Of a DNA stretch of 15,076 bases, positions 7,654 to 14,875 are shown piece by piece; the stretch's first letter is position 1; every line of letters starts with the position of its first letter. A model generated the notes under the pieces. The model saw nothing but the letters and a program-made list of their open reading frames with translations. It made no database searches and was not told the origin of the DNA. The stretch comes from RGIG9379 sp031553005. Its GTDB lineage: Bacteria > Bacteroidota > Bacteroidia > Bacteroidales > Paludibacteraceae. The position numbers and the translations under genes are program-made. The stretch spans positions 1 through 15,076 of the forward strand of contig JAVBMA010000056.1 in the NCBI GenBank assembly GCA_031553005.1. Direction: 5' to 3'.

Positions 7654-9402
7654 TTATTTGGAAATTATTCCGACCAATGATTTCCTGAAAATATCCCCGT
7701 CCGGATGGAACGCCTCGAAGAGGAGTATATACGGCGATATCGGTAGAATTCTACCGTTTTCATCTTTCCCGTCCCAATAGATTATTCCTTGAGTAGAAAG
7801 AGACATATTATCTCCCAGTTTCCGGATAAGCCGTCCGTTAACATTGAAAACAGAGATATTGGCGATATAACCCCCTTTTTTGAAATGATACAAGATGGAG
7901 AGATGCCCCTCTTTGTCCTGATATGGCAGGCATACATCATTTTCGAGTTTGACGTATGTTTCTGTTATCGATGTCTCCGAATGCTGCGAATTTTCGTAGC
8001 CGGGAGTCCCGAATCCGTTACTTTCGGAAGCCGAAGCCCAATCATCACTATCAAAAGATTCTCTTTCCAACGAAACACCTTTTTTGTCTTTAATAAAAGA
8101 ACTGTGCATGGACGCCAAATACCTGAACTCGTCAATCACTTCGTTGTTCTTATCGGTTAAGACGACACAACCCTTCTCATTCCCATAAGTAGGAAGGCTT
8201 GGCAGGATAAGGAATGCATCCTCATTTTGACAATCATAGAAGCTGCATACTTTCTCTTTATCTGTTGTAAGTACGATATACTCTCCGGGAAAGATGAGGT
8301 TTTCTGTTTTTCCGAGTGATTTGGAAGCATACAGGGCGTCACTGCTGTTGCGGGTTGCGAGCTTAAGTTGCGAGAGATCCAATGCCTTGCTGCTCCGGTT
8401 GTATATCTCTACATAATCCACCCCGCCCGTGGGAGGATTAAAAAGCACTTCGTTGATGATGATATCTCCCGCAAGCGCAGGTTCGGCTAAAGCAAAAGGA
8501 ATCGTTGAATCCGATAATATATTGCCTGATAAATCCGGAACGGATTCCAACCGGAGCATATACTTCTTACCGGACTCCAAAGGAAGATTAAAATGAAAAA
8601 AGGCTTCTGTCTGTTTATTTCTCCATTCTGTTTGATAAGCTAACGATGCGGAGAAATTAAAAACAGCTTGTTCGGTAAGGACACACTCCGAAAACCGGAG
8701 CAACAGAGAGTCTTTCCAGACACTGTGCGATAGCAAGGCCGGAGCAGTCTTATCAATGTAAGCATCACCATAAGCAGAAATCGAATCAAGGAAAAAATTC
8801 TTCGAGTTTGTTTTTGTATAAATACAAACGAATCCCATGTAACTTGAACTTTCCCATGTGGCATCCTGACAGGTAAATTCTTCCGTAAAGCCTGTTTCAT
8901 CCGCTTTTTTAGACCAGACAGTCCAATTCCCGCTATCGTCTTTACTCACTTTAACTTCTATTTGGGCAGGATTCATATCCAAGCGCTTAGCTTCGCTGTT
9001 ACCCAGTTTTTTGTTCGTTTTTCCGGTTTGGCGATAAAGAGAAATCTGCTTATCCGTATTTCCTCCTATTTGCAGGTAATATCCGTTGAGCGCATCAGTC
9101 AATACCGGACTGTCGCTGCACAAGTAGAATTTCATATAATTTGAACTTGTCGGGTTAAAGTTCATTTGTAAAGAGAGTGTCCATTCTGCATTTGTGATGG
9201 CAGTGGAAGGCGCAGAAAGGTAACTTTGCCCGGCTTCTTCGGGCGCTTTCAGTTGCAACCGGTTATCCGACATAGCAAAAAGGCTGTTGTCGCCTTGCCA
9301 GATACCGGAAATAGATTCTCCATTGAAGCGTTCGTTTATTTGTGCAAACAATATGAGCGGATTGCAAATAAACATTAGTACCAATAATTTAATAAGTTTC
9401 AT
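7654..9402 (-). CDS. Secreted lamin-tail-domain protein with FlgD-like C-terminal domain
   Basis: The 582-residue protein begins with a signal peptide (LIKLLVLMFICNPLILFA, cut before Gln21). Residues about 22-212 look like a concanavalin/LamG-type beta-sandwich. About 217-305 is an Ig-like domain starting DKTAPALLSHSVWKDSLLLRF, similar to bacterial Big_5 domains. About 312-470 is a lamin-tail domain with GDIIINEVLFNPPTGGVDYV and EIYNRSSKALDLSQLKLA. About 485-582 carries ISVFNVNGRLIRKL and IIYWDGKDENGRILPISPYI, a FlgD-Ig-like fold that in Bacteroidota often closes exported proteins. I infer export beyond the inner membrane, possibly by type IX secretion, but no clear sorting motif is seen. The function of the family is not established. 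A hairpin, ATTTCCAA/TTGGAAAT at 7638-7665, overlaps the stop. I found no clear promoter upstream. Confidence 0.9.
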   Translation of the reverse strand: MKLIKLLVLMFICNPLILFAQINERFNGESISGIWQGDNSLFAMSDNRLQLKAPEEAGQSYLSAPSTAITNAEWTLSLQMNFNPTSSNYMKFYLCSDSPVLTDALNGYYLQIGGNTDKQISLYRQTGKTNKKLGNSEAKRLDMNPAQIEVKVSKDDSGNWTVWSKKADETGFTEEFTCQDATWESSSYMGFVCIYTKTNSKNFFLDSISAYGDAYIDKTAPALLSHSVWKDSLLLRFSECVLTEQAVFNFSASLAYQTEWRNKQTEAFFHFNLPLESGKKYMLRLESVPDLSGNILSDSTIPFALAEPALAGDIIINEVLFNPPTGGVDYVEIYNRSSKALDLSQLKLATRNSSDALYASKSLGKTENLIFPGEYIVLTTDKEKVCSFYDCQNEDAFLILPSLPTYGNEKGCVVLTDKNNEVIDEFRYLASMHSSFIKDKKGVSLERESFDSDDWASASESNGFGTPGYENSQHSETSITETYVKLENDVCLPYQDKEGHLSILYHFKKGGYIANISVFNVNGRLIRKLGDNMSLSTQGIIYWDGKDENGRILPISPYILLFEAFHPDGDIFRKSLVGIISK

Positions 9403-10182
9403 TTTGTTTTAATTGATTAAGTGAAAATTTAGTAAGTTTTATGTGGTGAAATGATTATCATTTATCACCTGTAAGTATCGGATAAATAGTTCGTTATATT
9501 CAAAACAGTCATTTTATAGTGATTCTTTTTCGCTGTGAGGTGATCGCATAGTGATACCTATCCTCTTTTTACGAAAAGAAAATTATTACCTGAAATATTT
9601 ATTATTCTGTGAAATGTGAATGCCCGGCAATCAGCAACCTTCGGCTTTTAAGGCGGATAAAGGCATTTCTCCGTTTATTTATGCAAACAATCTAAAGAAT
9701 GTAAGTAAACGGCGATACAACAAACAATAAGGTATAATAGGTCTTTCTTCCGGTATTTACATACGCGAAAAGATTCTATCGTGTAGTGTCTTAGTTTTGT
9801 CATATTATATGAATGGATTTCATTTATCGCAAATGAACGGTAAAAAAGCTATCCGTCATCCTGACGAATCTCAAAAACGGATCTTTTGTCAAAATAAAAA
9901 TCTAATTGTACAAACAAAGTTGATAAGCTCCTCGTGAGGAGGGATACAAACAAATTTTTCACTCTCATATATGTTGTTACGGTTAATAACAAATTTTTTC
10001 AGTCAGATATTTTACCAGGAAAAAAGGCAGAACAAAGAAATCTCTTTATTGTTGATTTTAGGTGGTTTTTTCTAACAAAATGTTCGTTTATTTATGCAAA
10101 TAATGTAAAAACAGATACAAATAAACAAGGATACAAGCAATTTTCAGTCTCTTTATGTGATTGTTTTGATTAAAAAACTATC
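9403..10182. other. Gene-free spacer with repeated leader-like fragments
   Basis: No convincing gene is present in this stretch before the asd promoter. A 20-mer from the signal-peptide region of the lamin-tail gene (9333-9352) recurs with 1-2 differences at 9672-9691 and 10085-10104. Other structures are an inverted repeat at about 9444-9468 (GGTGAAATGAT/ATCATTTATCACC), ATCCGT/ACGGAT arms at 9851-9882, and a small CTCCT/AGGAG hairpin near 9929-9942. A 39-codon minus-strand frame at 9849-9968 starts with ATG and a signal-like MRVKNLFVSLL, but it is too short and unsupported to call a gene. Confidence 0.5.
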
Positions 10183-10216
10183 TTTGCAAAAGATTCGCAA
10201 AAGTACATTATTTTTG
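10183..10216 (+). promoter_or_regulatory. asd promoter
   Basis: TTTG (10183-10186), a 22-bp spacer and TATTTTTG (10209-10216) match the Bacteroidota -33/-7 pattern well. Transcription would start near 10222, leaving a leader of about 42 A/T-rich bases before the ATG at 10265. A second exact -7 match, TATCTTTG at 10179-10186, overlaps the -33 box and could be an alternative start. Confidence 0.6.
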
Positions 10217-10264
10217 CAATAACACAATCATTAAAAGTTAAATAATAAATTTTCTTAGAAGAAA

Positions 10265-11278
10265 ATGAGAATAGCAATTGTTGGAACAAGTGGTGCCGTA
10301 GGACAAGAGTTCTTACGCGTGCTTGCAGAGAGAAATTTCCCGGTATCTGAGTTGGTGCTTTTCGGTTCAGCCCGTAGCGCCGGAAAAATGTATGAGTTCA
10401 AAGGTAAGAAGTATACAGTAAAGGAACTCAAGCACAACGACGATTTTAAGGATATTGACATTGCATTTACATCTGCCGGAGCAAGTATTTCCAAGGATTT
10501 TGCCGAAACAATTACTAAATATGGAGCTGTAATGATTGACAATTCCAGTGCTTTCCGTATGGATGCGGATGTTCCGTTGGTTGTTCCGGAAGTGAACGCC
10601 GTGGATGCCAAAAACCGTCCGCGCGGAATCATTGCCAACCCCAACTGTACAACTATCCAAATGGTTGTTGCATTGAAACCGATCGAAAAATTATCACATA
10701 TTACTAAAGTTCACGTTGCAACTTATCAGGCAGCCAGTGGCGCCGGAGCTGCTGCAATGGACGAATTAATAGAACAAAACGCCCAACTCGTACGCGGTGA
10801 AAAACCGACTGTCAGCAAATTTGCATACCAGTTGGCTTACAACGTGATTCCTCAGGTAGATGTTGCCACCGAAAACGGTTACACTAAAGAAGAGATGAAG
10901 ATGTTCAACGAAACCCGCAAGATTATGCACTCTGATATAGAGGTAAGTGCCACTTGTGTGCGTGTTCCAGCTCTCAGGGCTCACTCCGAAGTAGTTTGGT
11001 GTGAAACAGAAAGTCCGGTTAGCGTAGCTGAGGCTCGTGATGCTTTTTCAAAAGCCGAAGGAGTAGTTCTGCAAGACAATCTGGCGGAAAAAGTATATCC
11101 GATGCCGTTGTTTATTGCCGGAAAAGACGAAGTTTATGTAGGGCGTGTCCGTTCAGACCTCTCCAATCCGAATGGAATTTCTTTCTGGTGCGTAGGCGAC
11201 CAGATCAAGAAAGGAGCAGCTTTAAATGCTGTTCAGATTGCAGAATACCTGATCAAGGAAAACGATATACGGAAATAA
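10265..11278 (+). CDS. asd: Aspartate-semialdehyde dehydrogenase
   Basis: The 337-residue enzyme reduces aspartyl phosphate to aspartate semialdehyde with NADPH. This is the branch point to lysine and diaminopimelate, threonine and methionine. The Rossmann start MRIAIVGTSGAVGQEFLRVL carries the GxxGxxG-type nucleotide loop. DNSSAFRMDADVPLVVPEVN follows, then the active site ANPNCTTIQMV with nucleophile Cys128. The substrate segment is YQAASGAGAAAMDEL, and CVRVPALRAHSEVVW contains the catalytic acid/base His240. The length is normal and nothing is missing. It stands alone between its own promoter and a strong terminator, so it is probably monocistronic. Confidence 0.97.
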   Translation: MRIAIVGTSGAVGQEFLRVLAERNFPVSELVLFGSARSAGKMYEFKGKKYTVKELKHNDDFKDIDIAFTSAGASISKDFAETITKYGAVMIDNSSAFRMDADVPLVVPEVNAVDAKNRPRGIIANPNCTTIQMVVALKPIEKLSHITKVHVATYQAASGAGAAAMDELIEQNAQLVRGEKPTVSKFAYQLAYNVIPQVDVATENGYTKEEMKMFNETRKIMHSDIEVSATCVRVPALRAHSEVVWCETESPVSVAEARDAFSKAEGVVLQDNLAEKVYPMPLFIAGKDEVYVGRVRSDLSNPNGISFWCVGDQIKKGAALNAVQIAEYLIKENDIRK

Positions 11279-11296
11279 AACCGGCTATAATAACGG

Positions 11297-11341
11297 ATGT
11301 CCGGGTTTTCACTCTGTTTGAAAACCCGGACATTTTTGTTT
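11297..11341 (+). terminator. Intrinsic terminator of asd
   Basis: A perfect 14-bp stem, ATGTCCGGGTTTTC (11297-11310) with GAAAACCCGGACAT (11320-11333), has a 9-base loop and is followed by TTTTGTTTT. It begins 18 bp after the asd stop. This is a textbook rho-independent terminator. Confidence 0.92.
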
Positions 11342-11460
11342 TCAATTTTTAACTCGTTTCTTTGCCGTAAATATTCAATTTCATGTAACTTGTGACTGAA
11401 TAATTTGCGTAAATTATTGATAGATACTATGATTGTCCGTAGCATTACCTCTAATATTGA

Positions 11461-11513
11461 AGATTCCTCACTTCACTTTGTTGCGTTGTCATTCCGACCA
11501 GAGGGAGGAATCT
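11461..11513. repeat. Dispersed palindromic repeat, copy 1
   Basis: The ends AGATTCCTC (11461-11469) and GAGGAATCT (11505-11513) are exact inverted arms. The interior includes CACTTCACTTTGTTGCGTTG, which reappears in reverse complement, with small differences, at 12618-12660. GTCATTCCGA is also shared with that copy. It resembles a repeat class common between genes in Bacteroidota, from memory. Confidence 0.7.
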
Positions 11514-11535
11514 CTCAAAAAGAATCTTTGGTGGT

Positions 11536-11553
11536 ATGATTACGGGTAATCAT
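11536..11553. promoter_or_regulatory. Operator-like dyad upstream of the nitroreductase gene
   Basis: ATGATTAC and GTAATCAT form a perfect 8-bp inverted repeat with a 2-bp spacer, 70 bp upstream of the ATG at 11624. The size and symmetry fit a dimeric repressor site. No repressor gene is adjacent, so the role is inferred only. Confidence 0.35.
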
Positions 11554-11623
11554 TATAGATAATAGCAATCAATTAATAAAGAATGTATTCTTGTAACTCA
11601 TAACTACATAATACCTGAATAAT

Positions 11624-12226
11624 ATGGAAAAAAACTTTAAAGAGGCTTTGGCAAGCAGAAGAAGTTGTTATGCACTGACAAACACCTCTCCGATATCCGA
11701 TGCCGAAATAGAAGATATTATTGTATTTGCTTCTGATAATGTACCCTCCGCTTTCAATTCCCAAACCACCCGGATAGTCCTGTTGCTGGGAGAGCATCAT
11801 AAAGCCTTGTGGATTATTGTAAAAGAAGTATTGAAAAAAGTTATACCCGTGCCTCTCTATCCAAAAACAGAACAAAAAATAAATGACTCTTTTGCATCAG
11901 GTTACGGTACAGTACTTTTTTTTGAAGATTGCACCGGGGTTCAACAATTGGAAAAAGATTTTCCCCTGTATAAGGATAAGTTTAAAGACTGGTCTGAACA
12001 GACATCCGGAATGCATCAACTAGTAGTGTGGACAATGTTGGAGAGTGCAGGACTGGGAGCGTCTTTACAGCATTATAACCCCCTGATAGACGAAGAGGTG
12101 AGCAAAAGGTGGAATTTTTCCCGGAATTGGAAATTAATATCACAAATGCCCTTTGGTAAACCGCTGGAAATCCCTGCAAAAAAGAAACTATTGCCGCTGG
12201 AAGAGCGGGTAAAAGTATTTAAGTGA
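11624..12226 (+). CDS. Nitroreductase-family flavoprotein (Hbn1/Frm2-like)
   Basis: This 200-residue protein matches the short nitroreductase subgroup related to yeast Hbn1/Frm2 and lactococcal CinD. These are FMN enzymes that use NAD(P)H to reduce nitro compounds or quinones. FMN-phosphate residues are in ALASRRSCYALTNTSPIS (Ser11-Arg12-Arg13), and VPSAFNSQTTRIVLLLGEHH lines the flavin. LESAGLGASLQHYNP (140-153) and QMPFGKP (174-180) are typical of this subgroup. The native substrate is unknown. The gene stands alone, downstream of an operator-like dyad. No clear -7 box was found; AATCTTTG at 11523-11530 is a 7-of-8 match. The start ATG is followed by an A-rich segment usual for Bacteroidota. 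Confidence 0.9.
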   Translation: MEKNFKEALASRRSCYALTNTSPISDAEIEDIIVFASDNVPSAFNSQTTRIVLLLGEHHKALWIIVKEVLKKVIPVPLYPKTEQKINDSFASGYGTVLFFEDCTGVQQLEKDFPLYKDKFKDWSEQTSGMHQLVVWTMLESAGLGASLQHYNPLIDEEVSKRWNFSRNWKLISQMPFGKPLEIPAKKKLLPLEERVKVFK

Positions 12227-12467
12227 TTGAGCGGAAATGTGTCAAAAACCTGAAGGCTTTTGTTCAACGTTTTAATGCGTAGCTTCTCCTTTTTAATAGA
12301 AGCCTTTCGGAACTTTCAAGTACCAAATTAGGGAAATTCAGTAAAATAAAAAACAAGTAGATAGTAACCTTATTACATGCTATTATTTTCTGAAAATCTC
12401 CCAAGTATACATTCAGGAGACTCCTCTCTACGTTCGGAAAGACACTTTGGTGGTTATTTAAAGAGAT
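12227..12467. other. Gene-free spacer after the nitroreductase gene
   Basis: I see no gene, no strong hairpin with a U tract and no consensus promoter here. Only a weak 7-bp pairing (AAGGCTT near 12255 with AAGCCTT near 12301) is visible. Confidence 0.4.
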
Positions 12468-12598
12468 GAGGCTGTCTCAAAAGCCTATATTCTTTACCAC
12501 AAAGTTCACAAAGGGAATTCACAAAGGGACACAAAGAATATTGCTTGATTATCAAGATATTGTGAACTTTGTGGTAAAAAGACTTTTTGGACAGCTTC
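12468..12598. mobile_element. MITE-like inverted-repeat element (131 bp)
   Basis: The ends GAGGCTGTCTCAAAAGCC (12468-12485) and, on the opposite strand, GAAGCTGTCCAAAAAGTC (12598-12581) are imperfect terminal inverted repeats that resemble insertion-sequence ends. Inside them, perfect 19-bp arms TTTACCACAAAGTTCACAA (12493-12511) and TTGTGAACTTTGTGGTAAA (12560-12578) pair. The inner part repeats CACAAAG three times and holds a small CTTGAT/ATCAAG hairpin. There is no coding capacity. No target duplication is evident, so the boundaries are approximate. Confidence 0.65.
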
Positions 12599-12617
12599 GT
12601 AGTAACTTTTAAATGCC

Positions 12618-12660
12618 GGTCATTCCGAACGCAACAAAGTGGAGTGAGGAATCCCTCTAA
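12618..12660. repeat. Dispersed palindromic repeat, copy 2
   Basis: GGTCATTCCGA followed by ACGCAACAAAGTGGAGTG and AGGAATC is the inverted counterpart of copy 1 at 11461-11513. It starts about 20 bp after the MITE-like element and is not itself fully palindromic. Confidence 0.65.
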
Positions 12661-12844
12661 TAACATTTGAAATGTAGGAGTATTTTTGCCGGCAGGAATT
12701 AAATATTACTATCAAAAACGAAAAACTTATATTTTTTGCATTTACCGGATTCCCCTAATTATTATGTGATAAGAACTTTAAACCGATTCTTATATTCCTG
12801 CAAATTACCAATAAATGGGGATAAATAAATTTTTCAGATAATTG

Positions 12845-12852
12845 TATCTTTG
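12845..12852 (+). promoter_or_regulatory. -7 box upstream of the hemerythrin/regulator operon
   Basis: TATCTTTG is an exact match to the Bacteroidota -7 consensus, 78 bp before the GTG start at 12931. No good -33 TTTG lies 19-22 bp upstream. That may mean weak or activator-dependent initiation. Confidence 0.4.
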
Positions 12853-12930
12853 TGCGAAGTATTTAGCTAAAGAATATCAGAACAAATTCTTGTAGCAGGC
12901 AACTTGTAACCATATAAATATATACTCACC

Positions 12931-13614
12931 GTGAATCATAGTTTGTTTTCAGAAAATATGAAGCTGGCCGATTTGGTACTTACCAACTACCGGCTGCTTT
13001 TCGTATTCCCGCGTTTCGGGATAGAGCTTAGCGTGGGCGAAAATACGGTTAAGCAGGTATGCGAACGGAAAGGTATATCCATACCCTTGTTCCTGTTGGT
13101 CTGTAATGTATATTCATTCAAAGAATACTTGCCCGAAAAACGTATTCTGGACAATATCCCTTTAGACAACCTGATTACGTATCTCCGGAATTGCCATAAG
13201 GATTACCTTGAGACATTAATCCCCCAGATAATAAGCGAGATATTGGATGTCACCCAGTCCTGCCACCAGGCGATGTTCGAAAAGTTCTGCGAAAAATACA
13301 AGAACGAAGTAATAGCCCATTTCGAATACGAAGAAAATGTGGTTTTTCCTTATATCAGTTTTTTATTGCAACGGAATAAAACGGACAATTACAGCATCGG
13401 TGAGTTTGAAAAAAACCACAGTAACATAGAGGAGAGCCTCAACGACCTGCAAAATATACTGATAAAATATCTGCCCGGCGACTGCCCGATCGAAAAGAGC
13501 CGGAAAGCCCTTATTGACTTGTTTCTATTGGAAGATGATTTAAGCAAACATACTTTGTTGGAAGAGCGGATTCTGGTTTCATTAGTAGAACGTATAGAGA
13601 AGGATATCAAATGA
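12931..13614 (+). CDS. Hemerythrin-like di-iron protein (RIC/YtfE/ScdA type)
   Basis: The 227-residue protein has an N-terminal segment (about 28-62: FGIELSVGENTVKQVCERKG) like the ScdA_N/DUF542 domain, then an all-helical hemerythrin domain. Candidate iron ligands are His89 (NCHKDYLE), His130 and Glu134 (AHFEYEENVVFPYI), His163 (NHSNIEE), and His207 and Glu211 (KHTLLEERIL). The H-x3-E pairs fit YtfE-type spacing. Family members handle NO, oxygen or iron-sulfur repair; the specific role here is inferred. I chose the GTG at 12931, as it yields MNHSLFSENMKLADLVLTNY; an ATG at 12958 is the alternative (Met10). Its stop overlaps the next gene's ATG (ATGA), so the pair is translationally coupled. 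Confidence 0.88.
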   Translation: MNHSLFSENMKLADLVLTNYRLLFVFPRFGIELSVGENTVKQVCERKGISIPLFLLVCNVYSFKEYLPEKRILDNIPLDNLITYLRNCHKDYLETLIPQIISEILDVTQSCHQAMFEKFCEKYKNEVIAHFEYEENVVFPYISFLLQRNKTDNYSIGEFEKNHSNIEESLNDLQNILIKYLPGDCPIEKSRKALIDLFLLEDDLSKHTLLEERILVSLVERIEKDIK

Positions 13615-14213
13615 GTGAGAAATACCAACTGATTATCATAGAACCTTCCCTGATCGTACAACAAGGGATTAAAGCGCTGTTGGAATCGGGAACCGAATTT
13701 CAGGTTGTCCGCAGCTATACCGATTACCAGTCTTTCAAAGATGACCCTGACCCGGAGCCTTCCCATATTATCCTTATTAACCCTACGTTGGTAAATTTTC
13801 ACAAGCAGTTTGCCATAAAAAGTTTTTTTCCGGAATATCCCGATACCTTTCTCGTAGCTATTTTATATAGCTATGTTGATCCTGAGACTATCCGTAGCTT
13901 TGATGGTTTTATTGATATTTACGACGATTACCGGCAGATCACAAAAAAACTCAAGCATGTCCTTAGCTCAAAACAGCACCATGAAAGCGGGCAACAGGAC
14001 AATATCAGCCTCTCCGACAGGGAGACGGAAATCCTTATTTCCGTAGCGCAAGGTCTTACCAATAAGGAGATTGCCGAAAAACATTATATCTCAATCCACA
14101 CGGTAATTTCGCACCGCAAAAATATTGCCCGAAAAACAGGAATTAAAACTGTTTCGGGACTTACCATTTACGCTTTGTTCAACAATCTGATTTCACAGGA
14201 AGATATACAGTAG
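13611..14213 (+). CDS. LuxR-type regulator with degenerate receiver domain
   Basis: The 200-residue protein pairs a receiver-like domain (about 5-118) with a LuxR/NarL helix-turn-helix (about 133-195: SLSDRETEILISVAQGLTNK, then EIAEKHYISIHTVISHRKN). The recognition helix is near 160-177. In the receiver the usual acidic pair is reduced to Glu11 (IIIEPS), the phospho-acceptor Asp position at the end of strand 3 is Asn57 (IILINPTLV), and no conserved Lys is seen at strand 5 (FIDIYDD). Aspartyl phosphorylation is therefore unlikely. It is coupled to the hemerythrin-like gene by a 4-bp overlap, and no histidine kinase is adjacent. I infer that it acts with the di-iron protein or another non-phosphoryl input. 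Its targets are unknown. Confidence 0.9.
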   Translation: MSEKYQLIIIEPSLIVQQGIKALLESGTEFQVVRSYTDYQSFKDDPDPEPSHIILINPTLVNFHKQFAIKSFFPEYPDTFLVAILYSYVDPETIRSFDGFIDIYDDYRQITKKLKHVLSSKQHHESGQQDNISLSDRETEILISVAQGLTNKEIAEKHYISIHTVISHRKNIARKTGIKTVSGLTIYALFNNLISQEDIQ

Positions 14214-14261
14214 TTATAAGTAATTTATAACGGCTTTGCAAACTGTAAACCTAATAAAACG

Positions 14262-14325
14262 AAAATGGAATGAGGAATCTCCAGTAAAAATGCTCCTCAT
14301 TGCGGAGATTCCGTGTGCCCATTTT
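14262..14325 (+). terminator. Hairpin downstream of the hemerythrin/regulator operon (palindromic repeat copy 3)
   Basis: AAAATGG (14262-14268) and GGAATCTCC (14274-14282) pair with GGAGATTCC (14304-14312) and CCATTTT (14319-14325). The loop is 21 bases. The GAGGAATCTCC core links it to the dispersed repeats at 11461 and 12618. It lies 48 bp past the regulator's stop and may end or stabilise the operon transcript. There is no long U tract. Confidence 0.45.
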
Positions 14326-14386
14326 GGTAATTTTCATATTATTCAATATACTTTCCGCACTAAAAAAGAGTAATAATAAATATTGT

Positions 14387-14550
14387 TTATAGTCCCGTTA
14401 GGGACGTAATATTGGTAGAAAAAGTGCCATCTTCTCACCTTGTCCCAATCGGGACAATATATTTTCTTCTTACATTGCGTCCCTAACGGGACTTTGATTG
14501 ATGGAACATTCTCCGTTTCTACCAATATTACGTCCCTAATGGGACTATAA
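14387..14550. repeat. Composite palindrome cluster: 35-bp inverted repeat with four GTCCC-N4-GGGAC cores
   Basis: The outer arms 14387-14421 and 14516-14550 are 35-bp inverted repeats with one mismatch (TTATAGTCCCGTTAGGGAC and TAATATTGGTAGAAA in the left arm). Four 14-base cores of the form GTCCC-N4-GGGAC occur at 14392-14405, 14442-14455, 14479-14492 and 14532-14545. The spacings (50, 37 and 53 bp) are irregular. The GTCCCGTTAGGGAC...ATATTGGTAGAAA type is one I recall as dispersed in Bacteroidales, not checked here. No coding frame is credible. Confidence 0.85.
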
Positions 14551-14587
14551 CAAACCTTAGGGGTAATATTGCGGATAAACGTATTAT

Positions 14588-14875
14588 TTAATGTTTAAAA
14601 ATTAGCGAATCTTCTAATTTTTCGTGCCAACGTTTCTGCAAATGTGTTTTTATCTCCGTTCTGAGTTGCGGCAGTTTCTGCAAGTATGTTTTTGTTCTCG
14701 TTTGAACTTGCAGAAGCTTCTGCAAACCTGTCCCGGTTCTCGTTCTTATTTGCAGAAACTTCTGCAAGTGTGTTTTCGTTTCCGTTCCGACTTGCGTAAG
14801 TTTTGGCAAGTGTGTTTTTGTTCCCGTTTGGACTTGCGGCAGTTTCTGCAAGTGTGCCTGGCCTCTTGTTTGCAT
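14588..14875 (-). CDS. Possible small protein of 14-residue repeats (doubtful)
   Basis: A minus-strand frame from the ATG at 14875 gives 95 residues made mostly of 14-residue repeats such as HLQKLPQVQTGTKT, HLPKLTQVGTETKT and YLQKLPQLRTEIKT, ending in LEDSLIFKH. A TTG at 14917 would extend it. A plus-strand frame is also open across the same array, as a 42-bp period keeps any stop-free frame open. I see no promoter or family match, so coding is uncertain. Confidence 0.25.
   Translation of the reverse strand: MQTRGQAHLQKLPQVQTGTKTHLPKLTQVGTETKTHLQKFLQIRTRTGTGLQKLLQVQTRTKTYLQKLPQLRTEIKTHLQKRWHEKLEDSLIFKH

Noticed and set aside
9849..9968. 39-codon minus-strand frame beginning MRVKNLFVSLL
   Set aside because: The leader is signal-like but the hydrophobic core is broken by a charged segment, and the end runs into palindromic repeat sequence. 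Mentioned as a possible relic only.
9934..10173. 79-codon plus-strand frame starting with GTG
   Set aside because: The start is inside a small hairpin, composition is spacer-like and AT-rich, no domain is recognisable, and it overlaps repeated spacer sequence.
14343..14525. 60-codon minus-strand frame
   Set aside because: It lies across the palindrome cluster; its sequence is a by-product of the inverted repeats, with no family resemblance.
14387..14550. Possible CRISPR array
   Set aside because: The repeated cores are only 14 bp, alternate in exact sequence, have irregular spacing, and belong to an inverted rather than direct repeat. No cas genes are nearby.
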